Shown here one piece after another: positions 1 through 8,281 of a stretch of 64,000 nucleotides of DNA. Positions within the stretch are counted from its first letter, which is position 1, and every line of letters begins with the position of its first letter. The notes under the pieces are model-generated. The model searched no databases. It was given only the letters and a program-made list of their open reading frames with translations, and was not told where the DNA came from. Made by a program: the position numbers and the translations under genes. Origin of the DNA: Pseudomonadota bacterium (GTDB lineage: Bacteria > Pseudomonadota > Alphaproteobacteria > Rhizobiales > Pleomorphomonadaceae). The stretch spans positions 1 through 64,000 of the forward strand of contig JAEZHI010000051.1 of NCBI GenBank assembly GCA_023436885.1, written 5' to 3'.

Positions 1-505
1 CGTCGGTCTGCAGGGCGTCGACGACACGCAGGGTGTCCGCCGGCGCGCGGCCGACGTTCAGGTTGGTGACGTAGACGTGCTGGATCACGTTGTGCGGGTC
101 GACCACGAAGGTGGCGCGCAGGGCGACCCCTTCTTCCTCGTCGAGCACGCCCAGGGCGCGGGCCAGCTTGCCGCCGTTGACGGCGAACTGCCAGATCGGC
201 AGCTTGTTCAGGTCCTGGTGGTCACGACGCCAGGCGAGCTTGGTGAACTCGTTGTCGGTCGAGCCGCCGAGCACCACGGTGTCGCGGTCCTCGAAGTCAC
301 GGCCGAGGCGGGCGAATTCCGCGATCTCGGTCGGGCAGACGAAGGTGAAGTCCTTCGGATAGAAGAAGATGACCTTCCACTTGCCGGGGAAGGACGCCTC
401 GGTGATCTCCTCGAACGCGGAAACGCCACCTTCAACATGATTATTGAAGCCGGGCTTGACGCCGGTGACGGTGAAGGAAGGGAGCTTTTCGCCAATACCG
501 AGCAT
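1..505 (-). CDS. ahpC: Peroxiredoxin AhpC, 3' end cut by window edge
   Basis: Alkyl hydroperoxide reductase of the typical 2-Cys peroxiredoxin family; it reduces H2O2, organic peroxides and peroxynitrite in the cytoplasm. Translated from the ATG at 503-505 the protein begins MLGIGEKLPSFTVTGVKPGF and carries the peroxidatic motif FYPKDFTFVCPTE with the catalytic Cys at about residue 57. About 168 residues are present. The family is about 185 residues long, so only the last stretch, with the resolving Cys, should lie outside the window. The forward reading frames here are shadows. It is divergent from nifB; peroxide defence next to nitrogen-fixation genes is plausible, but no shared regulation is visible. 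An ahpD partner would be expected beyond the left edge. Confidence 0.9.
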   Translation of the reverse strand, partial: MLGIGEKLPSFTVTGVKPGFNNHVEGGVSAFEEITEASFPGKWKVIFFYPKDFTFVCPTEIAEFARLGRDFEDRDTVVLGGSTDNEFTKLAWRRDHQDLNKLPIWQFAVNGGKLARALGVLDEEEGVALRATFVVDPHNVIQHVYVTNLNVGRAPADTLRVVDALQTD

Positions 506-722
506 TTTGAATATCCTTGCTGGGAGTGGGTTTGAAATCGACGAGGGGCAATATCGGCACATCCGCTCCGAATTGCAAGCCTTTCTTAGAGGCGTTTTAA
601 ACTGGAGCATTTTCCGCTTGAAATATAAGGAAATTCGCGGAAATTTGCTAACTCATAATCTCACTAATTCCAGCTGCTTGTAAAGGCGGCGCTTTCCAGA
701 CTCGCAGAGCACATTTCCTGTC

Positions 723-738
723 TGTCGCAAGTACGACA
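723..738 (+). promoter_or_regulatory. NifA upstream activator sequence
   Basis: TGT-N10-ACA, the exact NifA enhancer consensus, read as TGTCGCAAGTACGACA. It lies 73 bases upstream of the -24 element at 811, a normal distance for NifA looping with IHF. The 506-862 interval has no gene: it holds this site, the sigma-54 promoter and an A/T-rich stretch (about 600-660) where the ahpC promoter could lie, but I could not assign one. Confidence 0.8.
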
Positions 739-810
739 ATGACTGTCACCTTCCGTTGTCGCGTTCGCGGCAAGGCCTCATAAGAGACTGAAAAGAATAC
801 ATTTTAATTC

Positions 811-826
811 TGGCACGTCCCTTGCC
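811..826 (+). promoter_or_regulatory. Sigma-54 (-24/-12) promoter of nifB
   Basis: TGGCACG-TCCC-TTGCC: GG at 812-813 and GC at 824-825 are 12 bases apart, as RpoN requires. Transcription should begin near 836-838, which rules out the upstream ATG at 836 as a translation start and supports the ATG at 863. Confidence 0.85.
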
Positions 827-862
827 GATGAGGACATGACCTCGTTTCGTCAGGAGAGTGCC

Positions 863-2317
863 ATGTCTTCCCAGATCGTCTCCCTCGAAAGCCTCCTGGC
901 TACACCGAGCCCAAGGCACGGCGGCTGCTCATCTTCATCCTGCGGCACGTCAGCGCGCCCCGCCGATGTCGATCCCGCCATCTGGGAGAAGATCAAGGAT
1001 CACCCCTGCTATTCGGAAGAGGCGCATCACTATTTTGCCCGCATGCATGTGGCCGTAGCGCCGGCCTGCAACATCCAGTGCAATTACTGCAATCGCAAAT
1101 ACGATTGCTCCAACGAAAGCCGACCCGGCGTCGTGTCGGAGAGACTGACGCCCGAGGAAGCGGTCCGAAAGGTAGTCGCAGTCGCCGCTGCCGTACCGGA
1201 GCTTTCTGTCCTGGGGATCGCCGGCCCAGGCGATGCCCTTCACGACTGGAAGAACACCCGCGCGACCTTGGAAGCGGTGCGAAAGGTCATTCCCGATCTC
1301 AAGTTCTGCCTTTCCACCAACGGCCTCGCCCTGCCCGACCACGTCGACGAGATCGCCGGCATGGCCATTGATCACGTGACGATCACCATCAATGCGGTCG
1401 ATCCCGAGATCGGCGCCAAGATTTACCCCTGGATCTTCTATGATCACAAGCGCCGCACCGGCATCGAGGCGGCGACCATATTGCTCGAACGTCAGATGCG
1501 TGGCCTCGAAATGCTGACCGAGCGCGGAATACTGGTGAAGATCAACTCGGTCATGATCCCCGGCATCAACGACAACCATCTCATCGAGGTCAATAAGGCC
1601 GTGCGGGCGCGAGGGGCCTTCCTGCACAACATCATGCCGCTGATCTCCGATCCGGCGCATGGCACCCATTTCGGCCTCACGGGACAACGTGGACCGACGC
1701 CCGCCGAACTCAAGACCTTGCAGGACCGCCTGGACGGTGGCGCCAAGCTGATGCGCCATTGCCGGCAGTGCCGCGCCGACGCCATCGGCCTGCTCGGCGA
1801 CGATCGCGGCCAGGATTTCACCCTCGATCGGTTGCCGGAGGCCGTCGTTTACGACCCAGCCCCCCGCGAAGCCTACCGCACCTTTGTCGCCACCGAGCGT
1901 GGCGACCGGGGCGCCGCCCGCGAAGACGCGCTCCGGAGCGTCGGTGCAGTGGCAGACGACGTCCGCCTCCTCGTCGCCGTCGCCACCAAGGGCGGCGCCC
2001 GCGTCAACGAACATTTCGGGCATGCCCGTGAATTCCAGATCTATGAGGCGAGCTCGAGCGGCATCACGCTCATCGGTCACCGCAAGGTAGACGCTTATTG
2101 CATGGGCGGCTTCGGTGAGGACGCGACGCTCGGCCCAACCATCGCGGCACTCGAAGGTATCGACACGGTGCTCTGCGCCAAGATCGGCGATTGCCCGCGC
2201 GACGCCTTGGCGGAAGCCGGGATCACCGTCAGCGATGCCCACGCCTATGACTATATCGAGACCGCCATCGGCAAGGTTTACGCAGATCGGTTTGGCCGGA
2301 TCACCGCGGTGGCCTGA
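863..2317 (+). CDS. nifB: Nitrogenase cofactor biosynthesis protein NifB with C-terminal NifX-like domain
   Basis: Radical-SAM enzyme that fuses two [4Fe-4S] units and inserts the central carbide to make NifB-co, the precursor of FeMo-co and related cofactors. The 484-residue protein has the SAM-cluster motif CNIQCNYC (Cys 69, 73, 76), a further Cys in KYDCSNESRPG, the HCRQCRADA motif for the accessory clusters, and from about residue 370 a NifX/dinitrogenase-cofactor-binding domain (VAVATKGGARVNEHFGHA). Start chosen at 863 because AGGAG at 852-856 precedes it and because the sigma-54 start site falls at about 836; the in-frame ATG at 836 would have no leader. It is the first gene of nifB-nifS-nifV. 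Confidence 0.97.
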   Translation: MSSQIVSLESLLATPSPRHGGCSSSSCGTSARPADVDPAIWEKIKDHPCYSEEAHHYFARMHVAVAPACNIQCNYCNRKYDCSNESRPGVVSERLTPEEAVRKVVAVAAAVPELSVLGIAGPGDALHDWKNTRATLEAVRKVIPDLKFCLSTNGLALPDHVDEIAGMAIDHVTITINAVDPEIGAKIYPWIFYDHKRRTGIEAATILLERQMRGLEMLTERGILVKINSVMIPGINDNHLIEVNKAVRARGAFLHNIMPLISDPAHGTHFGLTGQRGPTPAELKTLQDRLDGGAKLMRHCRQCRADAIGLLGDDRGQDFTLDRLPEAVVYDPAPREAYRTFVATERGDRGAAREDALRSVGAVADDVRLLVAVATKGGARVNEHFGHAREFQIYEASSSGITLIGHRKVDAYCMGGFGEDATLGPTIAALEGIDTVLCAKIGDCPRDALAEAGITVSDAHAYDYIETAIGKVYADRFGRITAVA

Positions 2318-2332
2318 ACCAGGAGACCCACC

Positions 2333-3490
2333 ATGGTCGCAGGTTCGTTCACCTATTTCGATGCCAATGCAACAACGCCGGTCGACCCGCGTGTTGCTCA
2401 GGCAATGCTCGCGGCATTGACCGGGCTTCCCGGCAACCCATCCTCCGACCACACGTTCGGCCGGGAGGCACGACGCGCCGTTGACATGGCTCGTCGAGAT
2501 GTGGCGGCGCTCCTGGGAGCGAAACGAACGGATGAGGTTGTCTTTACCTCCGGCGGCAGTGAGAGCAACGTCGCGGCGATCCGCGCGGCCCTCGCCGCCC
2601 GCCGCGGTCGGCGCGAAGTAGTAACGTCTACCGTTGAGCATGCCGCGACCAATGCAACACTCGACCGCCTGGAGGCAATGGACGGCATCACCGTCCGCCG
2701 CATACCGGTCGACTCGCAGGGCCGCCTCGATCTCGACGCCTATCGAGCGGCTCTTGGCCCGCGCACAGCGCTGGTCACTCTGATGACTGCCAACAACGAA
2801 ACCGGCACGCTCTTTTCAATTGCTGGTCTCGTACCGGCCGCCCACGCTGCAGGCGCACTCTTTCACACCGATGCCGTACAAGCAGCCGGCCGTCTCGATC
2901 TCAGCATCGCCATCGCTGGCGTCGACATGGCCTCGATCAGCGCACATAAGCTGCATGGTCCGAAAGGTGTCGGCGCCCTGTACGTCCGGCACGGCACGAC
3001 GTTCTCCAGCCTGATCACAGGCGGTGCGCAAGAGCGGGGTCGCCGAGCCGGCACGGAAAATGTGCCGGCGATCGTTGGCTTTGGCATGGCCTCGCGACTT
3101 GCCCTCTCCGACAACGCAGGCGGCAACATCGCGCGCTTGCGTGATCGTCTCGAGGCCGAGATCGTTGCAACTCTTCCCGGCACCCTCATTCTTGGAAACC
3201 GTGAGGCGCGCCTTGCCAACACCACCTGCCTCGCCTTTCCCGGTTCGGATGCCGAGATGATGCTGCATCGCCTTGACCGGGCGGGCATAATGGCATCCTC
3301 GGGCTCGGCCTGCTCAGCCGGAGGAACGACACCTAGCCGCGTGCTTCTTGCCATGGGGCTGCGGCATCTCGCCGGTTCCGTCATTCGCTTTTCGCTCTCC
3401 CGCTTCAACACCGATACCGATGTCGACCGCCTCATGGAGGTGTTGCCGTCCATCGCACGGGAGGCTCGCGTCATGGAGACTGTCGTATGA
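2333..3490 (+). CDS. nifS: Cysteine desulfurase NifS
   Basis: PLP-dependent cysteine desulfurase that supplies sulfur for nitrogenase Fe-S clusters. The 385-residue protein shows the PLP lysine in SAHKLHGPKG (Lys 206), the HTDAVQAAG segment, and the catalytic persulfide Cys in SSGSACSAG (Cys 327). An AGGAGA ribosome site lies just ahead of the ATG, 15 bases after the nifB stop, so it is co-transcribed with nifB. NifS rather than IscS is supported by the nif operon setting and by the short class-I form; nifU is not in this window. Confidence 0.95.
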   Translation: MVAGSFTYFDANATTPVDPRVAQAMLAALTGLPGNPSSDHTFGREARRAVDMARRDVAALLGAKRTDEVVFTSGGSESNVAAIRAALAARRGRREVVTSTVEHAATNATLDRLEAMDGITVRRIPVDSQGRLDLDAYRAALGPRTALVTLMTANNETGTLFSIAGLVPAAHAAGALFHTDAVQAAGRLDLSIAIAGVDMASISAHKLHGPKGVGALYVRHGTTFSSLITGGAQERGRRAGTENVPAIVGFGMASRLALSDNAGGNIARLRDRLEAEIVATLPGTLILGNREARLANTTCLAFPGSDAEMMLHRLDRAGIMASSGSACSAGGTTPSRVLLAMGLRHLAGSVIRFSLSRFNTDTDVDRLMEVLPSIAREARVMETVV

Positions 3491-4632
3491 CTGGAGTTTG
3501 CCTCAACGACACTACGTTGCGCGATGGCGAACAGGCGCCCGGCGTTGCCTTCACCCGTCAAGAAAAGTTGACGATCGCCGAAGCACTTGCCGCCGCCGGC
3601 GTTGCGGAGATCGAAGCCGGGACACCCGCAATGGGTGACGAGGAGATCGACACCATTTCTGCCATCGCCGGCTTGGCTCTGCCGGCACGCGTCGCAGTCT
3701 GGTGTCGCATGCGAGGCGAGGACATTGCCGCCGCCGTTCGCAGTGGCGCGCCAGCGATTAATCTCTCCATTCCGGCCTCCGACCTCCAACTGGCCGCCAA
3801 GCTGGGGATCGATCGGCGTGAGGCACTTTCTCGCATTGCCCGCTTCGTGCCGACGGCCCTCGACCTCGGCTTTTCTGTCTCGGTCGGCGCCGAGGACGCC
3901 TCGCGCGCTAACCCAGACCATCTCGCAACCATGGCCGAAGCAGTGGAACGCGCTGGCGGTTGGCGCCTCCGCCTTGCCGATACGGTAGGGGTCCTCGATC
4001 CCCTGTCGACCGCGAAACTCGTGGGTGATCTGCGGGCTCAAACCTCGCTTGATCTTGAATTCCACGGCCACGACGACCTCGGTCTTGCCACTGCCAACAC
4101 GCTCGCCGCCCTGCGCTCCGGCTGTTCGGAAGCTTCCGTCACCGTGCTGGGAATTGGCGAACGAGCGGGTAACGCGGCACTGGAAGAAATCGCCGTTGCC
4201 CTTCTTCGTCTCGATGGCCTATCGGTTGGCATCGACCTGCCGTCGTTAAAGCCTCTTGCTGAGATCGTGGCTCAGGCGGCCGGTCGCAATGTCCCGCCCG
4301 GCAAGGCCGTGGTCGGTCGCGACGTCTTTGCCCACGAAAGCGGCCTGCACGTCGCGGGCCTCCTGAAGGAGGCCGAAACCTACCAAGGGCTCGATCCCAG
4401 ACTGTTCGGCCGCCAGCATTCCGTTGTGGTGGGAAAGCATTCCGGAGCCCAGGCGCTCGCCCATGTGCTGGCGAGCAGAGGTGTCGCCCTCGCTCCGGAG
4501 CTCGCCGCGCCGCTTGTCGAGGCGGTGAGACGGACGGCCACAGCTCAGAAACGCGCCCTCACCAACGGCGAACTCACCCGCTTGCATGCGGAGCTGGCTT
4601 CATCCAGCGGACATCCGGGGAAGGCGGGCTGA
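3487..4632 (+). CDS. nifV: Homocitrate synthase NifV
   Basis: Condenses acetyl-CoA and 2-oxoglutarate to homocitrate, the organic ligand of FeMo-co. The 381-residue protein has the DRE-TIM barrel opening NDTTLRDGEQAPG, the metal-binding HGHDDLGLATAN, and HESGLHVAGLL, all typical of homocitrate/isopropylmalate synthases. It overlaps nifS by four bases (ATGA at 3487-3490), showing translational coupling. It is clearly separate from leuA at 32657-34378, which is the larger type-2 isopropylmalate synthase. It closes the nif operon in this window; no clear terminator follows. Confidence 0.94.
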   Translation: MTGVCLNDTTLRDGEQAPGVAFTRQEKLTIAEALAAAGVAEIEAGTPAMGDEEIDTISAIAGLALPARVAVWCRMRGEDIAAAVRSGAPAINLSIPASDLQLAAKLGIDRREALSRIARFVPTALDLGFSVSVGAEDASRANPDHLATMAEAVERAGGWRLRLADTVGVLDPLSTAKLVGDLRAQTSLDLEFHGHDDLGLATANTLAALRSGCSEASVTVLGIGERAGNAALEEIAVALLRLDGLSVGIDLPSLKPLAEIVAQAAGRNVPPGKAVVGRDVFAHESGLHVAGLLKEAETYQGLDPRLFGRQHSVVVGKHSGAQALAHVLASRGVALAPELAAPLVEAVRRTATAQKRALTNGELTRLHAELASSSGHPGKAG

Positions 4633-4650
4633 GCGCTTTCCTTCCGTCCA

Positions 4651-4688
4651 ACCCTCCCTTATAAATCACACAAAACAGTAGGGAGGGT
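4651..4688 (+). repeat. Inverted repeat enclosing the Shine-Dalgarno of the next gene
   Basis: ACCCTCCCT (4651-4659) is perfectly complementary to AGGGAGGGT (4680-4688), with a 20-base loop. The right arm contains the GGGAGG ribosome site for the ATG at 4693. If the RNA folds, the ribosome site is hidden. There is no U tract, so this does not look like a terminator. Confidence 0.5.
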
Positions 4689-4692
4689 GCCC

Positions 4693-5700
4693 ATGTCCAC
4701 GCAGAAGCCGGTCCGTATCGGCGTTGTTTCCACCGCCAAGATTGCGCGCGAAAAAGTCATCCCAGGCTTCCGCACAACACCTTGGCTGGACGTGGCTGCG
4801 ATTGCCTCGCGCAACATCGAGACAGCGAAGAAAACTGCGGCCGCGCTAGGCATTCCCACGGCCTACGGCTCTTACGAAGAGCTGTTCGCCGATCCGACCA
4901 TCGAAGCGGTCTATATTCCGACACCCAACGACAGCCATGTCGATCTGACGCTCGCTGCCGCCAAGGCCGGCAAGCATGTGCTTTGCGAGAAGCCGGCGGC
5001 GATGAGTGCCAAGGATGCCGAGCGTCTTGCCGCCTTGCCGAAGGGAATCGTCTACCTCGAAGCCTTCATGGTCCGCCATCACCCGCAGTGGCTGAAGGCG
5101 CGCGAGCTGGTCCGTACCGGCGCCATCGGCAAGGTGGCGGCTGCACAGTCCTTTTTCTCCTATTTCCTCGACGATCCCGCCAATATCCGCAACAAGCCGG
5201 AAAATGGCGGCGGCGGGCTCTGGGATATCGGCGTCTATCCGATCGTTACCGCCCGCTTCGTCTTCGATGCCGATCCGAAGCGCGTCATCGGTCTGATCCA
5301 CCTCGACCCGAAGTTCGGCACCGACGTTCTGACCTCGGCCATCATCGACTTCGGCGAAGGGCGGCACCTGACGTTCACCGTCGGCACGCAGACGGTGCCG
5401 CATCAGCGCGTCAACATCGTCGGCACAACGGGCCGCATCGAGGTTCTGATTCCCTTCAACGCGCCAGCCATGGGAGAGACGGTCATCCGCCTCGACCGCG
5501 GCAAGGCGCTCGGCGACACCGAGATCGAAGAGATCCGCCTGCCCGCCTGCGATCAATATGGCCTTGAAGGCGAGGCTCTCGCCAAGGCGATCCGCGGCGT
5601 CGAACCACTTCCTTACGATCAGCACGATGCGATCAAGATGATGAAAATCCTCGACGCCATCGTCGAGTCCGGCAAGACGGGCAGCTGGGTAAACCTCTGA
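4693..5700 (+). CDS. Gfo/Idh/MocA family NAD(P)-dependent oxidoreductase
   Basis: Probable cytoplasmic sugar or polyol dehydrogenase of the Gfo/Idh/MocA family. About 335 residues: an N-terminal Rossmann fold (RIGVVSTAKIAREKVIPGF), the family motif CEKPAAMSAKDAERL around residue 100 whose Lys is catalytic, and the alpha/beta substrate-binding half with GGGGLWDIGVYPI. The sequence resembles D-xylose/trans-dihydrodiol dehydrogenase-type members, but the substrate cannot be read from it. The start at ATG 4693 is preferred over GTG 4687 because GGGAGG at 4681-4686 leaves no spacing for the GTG. A weak convergent hairpin (AGGGCG 5708-5713 with CGCCCT 5726-5731, then TTATTT) follows the stop. Confidence 0.85.
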   Translation: MSTQKPVRIGVVSTAKIAREKVIPGFRTTPWLDVAAIASRNIETAKKTAAALGIPTAYGSYEELFADPTIEAVYIPTPNDSHVDLTLAAAKAGKHVLCEKPAAMSAKDAERLAALPKGIVYLEAFMVRHHPQWLKARELVRTGAIGKVAAAQSFFSYFLDDPANIRNKPENGGGGLWDIGVYPIVTARFVFDADPKRVIGLIHLDPKFGTDVLTSAIIDFGEGRHLTFTVGTQTVPHQRVNIVGTTGRIEVLIPFNAPAMGETVIRLDRGKALGDTEIEEIRLPACDQYGLEGEALAKAIRGVEPLPYDQHDAIKMMKILDAIVESGKTGSWVNL

Positions 5701-5787
5701 CAAGAGAAGGGCGACAGGCTAGCGCCGCCCTCCCTTATTTCTCGTTCGGGTGGACTGCCTCGCCGCTCCAGCGCCCCTTGGCCCCGA

Positions 5788-7008
5788 TCAGCTTCCGTCG
5801 AGCCTTTCCGCCCGGCGGAGGCCGGGGAAGATGATCGACCACAGGCCGGCAACCGCGAGCGTGCCGATGCCGCCGAAGACCACAGCCGGAACCGTGCCGA
5901 TCAGAGCGGCCATGGTCCCGGCGCGGAACTCGCCAAGCTCATTGGAAGCACCGACGAACACCATGTTCACGGCCGATACGCGTCCACGCAGCTCATCGGG
6001 CGTGGCGAGCTGGATCAGCGTTTCGCGCACATAGACTGAGATCATGTCGCCGGCGCCCATCAGGCCGAGAGCAACAATCGACAGCCACGGCGTCACCGAG
6101 ACGCCGAACACCACGGTGGCCAGACCGAACACGGCGACGCCCAGAAACATCTTGATGCCGGCCATCGTCCGGATCGGGAAACGCGCCAGCAGCGTCGCCA
6201 CCAGAATGGCGCCGACACCAGGTGCCGCGCGCATCATGCCGAGACCAAACGGACCGAGCACCAGAATATCGGAGGCATAAACCGGCAACAGCGCCACGGC
6301 GCCGCCAAGCAGCACCGCGAAAAGGTCGAGCGAAATCGCGCCGAGCACGATGCGGTTGGAAAAGACATAGCGGAAGCCAGCCGAAACGGCTTGCCAAGCC
6401 GGCTCTTTAGCCTGCTGGGCCACGGTGATCGGTGGGAGGGCCAGCATCAGGCCAACGGCGGCTGCGAGCAGCACAACCGCCGTTCCGAAGGCCGCCAATT
6501 CTGAAATCCCGTAAAGCAAACCACCCGCCACCGGACCACCAATGGCCGCTACCTGCCAGGACGACGATACCCAGCCAATGGCGTTGGCCAGTGCTGCCCG
6601 AGGCACAAGGTTCGGCACAACCGACTGCATGGCCGGCCCCATGAAGGCACGGGCGACACCCAACACCAGCAAGATGACGTAGATCGGCATCACGGCTGGA
6701 GATGCCGTCCAGGACAGCACGAACAGCCAAATGGCGGCGGCAGCCTCTATTCCGAAGCAGACGACGATGATGACCCGGCGCGATACCCGATCCGCCACGG
6801 TGCCAGTGATCAGCACAAGGAGGAAGGCCGGCAGGAACTGCATCAGCCCGACATAGCCGAGCGCCATCGGATCGTGAGTCAGGTCGTAAACCTTCCAGCC
6901 GATGGCGACCACCACGATCTGAACGGCGAAGGTGGCGAACAGGCGGGCCAGCCAATAGAGAAGATACGGCCGGTGGGCGAAGGCGTTCGCTGAGGGTTGA
7001 TGGCTCAT
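5788..7008 (-). CDS. MFS transporter, EntS/MFS_3 type exporter
   Basis: Inner-membrane major facilitator protein of 406 residues with about 12 hydrophobic segments. It shows the loop 2-3 signature as GTVADRVSRRVIIV and a WLARLFATFAVQIVVVAIGWKVYDLT opening of the MFS_3 (enterobactin exporter EntS-like) group. Such proteins export siderophores or drugs by proton antiport; no siderophore genes are nearby, so the substrate is unknown. It is apparently monocistronic, convergent with the Gfo/Idh/MocA gene and followed upstream by a 121-base gap. Confidence 0.85.
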   Translation of the reverse strand: MSHQPSANAFAHRPYLLYWLARLFATFAVQIVVVAIGWKVYDLTHDPMALGYVGLMQFLPAFLLVLITGTVADRVSRRVIIVVCFGIEAAAAIWLFVLSWTASPAVMPIYVILLVLGVARAFMGPAMQSVVPNLVPRAALANAIGWVSSSWQVAAIGGPVAGGLLYGISELAAFGTAVVLLAAAVGLMLALPPITVAQQAKEPAWQAVSAGFRYVFSNRIVLGAISLDLFAVLLGGAVALLPVYASDILVLGPFGLGMMRAAPGVGAILVATLLARFPIRTMAGIKMFLGVAVFGLATVVFGVSVTPWLSIVALGLMGAGDMISVYVRETLIQLATPDELRGRVSAVNMVFVGASNELGEFRAGTMAALIGTVPAVVFGGIGTLAVAGLWSIIFPGLRRAERLDGS

Positions 7009-7129
7009 GTGGTCACTCTCGCGAAAACGGGTCGACGCCGGCGGGTCGCGACTTGTGATCTAGAATGAGACGAAGAACAAGCCTTCCGCTGGGCTCGGCG
7101 GTTCGGTTCCCTTGTCTTCAATGATCGAT

Positions 7130-8197
7130 TCACACTTCCTCACGCCGTGCCCGACGCACTTCAAGCCGGTGTCTTGCCTCGAAGAACGCAAGCAGCATGA
7201 GTGCAAAGATCAACGGCACCACGAAGTAAATGAGACGGAACAGGATCAAGGCCGCCGCCACATCAGGACGATGTGCAATGCCGAGCCCGGTGACCACAGT
7301 GGCTTCGAACACCCCGACACCGCCCGGGGTGTTGGCCGCCATGCCGGCCAGGAAGCCAACCGAATAAGTCACGAGATAGCGGGCCGTGTCAGGCACCGCA
7401 TCCGGTGGCAGTAGAACATAGAGCGTGCCGCAGGCTGCCAGAAGGTCGATGGCGCCGGCCAGCACCATCAGAAAGGCAGGCTTCGCCTTGGGCATGCGGA
7501 CGACCATGCCGCTGATCCTGATTGCCCGGCGCTTCTTGGCCAGCCACACGATGAAACTGGTCAGCGCCACCAGGATGACGAGGCCAACGAGCCGGTCGAT
7601 GTAATGGTTGGGAAACACCGGATACTGGGTCGTCGGCTCCAGCGTCAGCGCCAGCCCGATGACGAACATGATGCCCGACCACATGGTCAGCCAGCTCATG
7701 ACGATCAGTCTGGCCACCACCGAAAAGCTCACGCCGACCATTGAGTAAATGCGGTAACGGGCGCCACCACCCGACAGCAGAGGAAAGCCGAGGGTATTGG
7801 CAAACACGTTGGCGATCAGGCCGCCGAACACCGCCCGCGTCAGGCTGATCGAACTGGTGTAGTTGAGCGCGTGCAGGGCCAGAAGATCGTAGGTGGCGAG
7901 CGCTGCGAGACCGCAAAGGGTGAAGACAAAGGCCAGCGCGAAGCGATGGACTGGCAGCGCCAAGATGGCTGTCCGGATGTCGGCTACCGACATTTTGGTC
8001 GCCATGTCCCAGAGAACCCAGACGGCGCCGGCGATCAACACCACGGCAATGAGAGGGCCCACCCACTTCATGATGCGCGCAAGACGCCCCGGCGGCGCTT
8101 CCGCGCTGATGTCATCGTCGGTGGGATCGCTCAAGTCCTGTCGTCTCCATCCGGGAAGGCAGCTCCGGAGGCGCGGCCCCGGTGTCTGCTCCTTCAT
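7130..8197 (-). CDS. UPF0104 / lysylphosphatidylglycerol synthase TM-region protein
   Basis: Polytopic membrane protein related to the flippase half of MprF (LPG_synthase_TM, formerly UPF0104). After a polar N-terminus there are about eight hydrophobic segments, with the family motif GFPLLSGGGARYRIYSMVG near residue 120 and NTPGGVGVFEATVV near residue 300. It lacks the C-terminal aminoacyl-transferase half, so it is not a full lysyl-PG synthase; it may flip lipids. The longest frame begins at 8197, but a TTG at 8132-8134 with an upstream GGAGACGACAGGA is a credible alternative that removes 21 residues. Function is inferred from family only. Confidence 0.8.
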   Translation of the reverse strand: MKEQTPGPRLRSCLPGWRRQDLSDPTDDDISAEAPPGRLARIMKWVGPLIAVVLIAGAVWVLWDMATKMSVADIRTAILALPVHRFALAFVFTLCGLAALATYDLLALHALNYTSSISLTRAVFGGLIANVFANTLGFPLLSGGGARYRIYSMVGVSFSVVARLIVMSWLTMWSGIMFVIGLALTLEPTTQYPVFPNHYIDRLVGLVILVALTSFIVWLAKKRRAIRISGMVVRMPKAKPAFLMVLAGAIDLLAACGTLYVLLPPDAVPDTARYLVTYSVGFLAGMAANTPGGVGVFEATVVTGLGIAHRPDVAAALILFRLIYFVVPLIFALMLLAFFEARHRLEVRRARREEV

Positions 8198-8281
8198 TTA
8201 GAACGCCGGCCGGCAAACGCAAATCCCTTTTCCACAGGAGCGTAACCAACGCCTTGCCGACTCACGATATTGGCCTGCGTA

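Noticed and set aside
836..862. Longer NifB start at ATG 836
   Set aside because: It coincides with the predicted sigma-54 transcription start, leaving no ribosome site.
950..2641. 563-residue minus-strand open frame across nifB and nifS
   Set aside because: It is the antisense shadow of two well-recognised nif genes; no family motif was seen.
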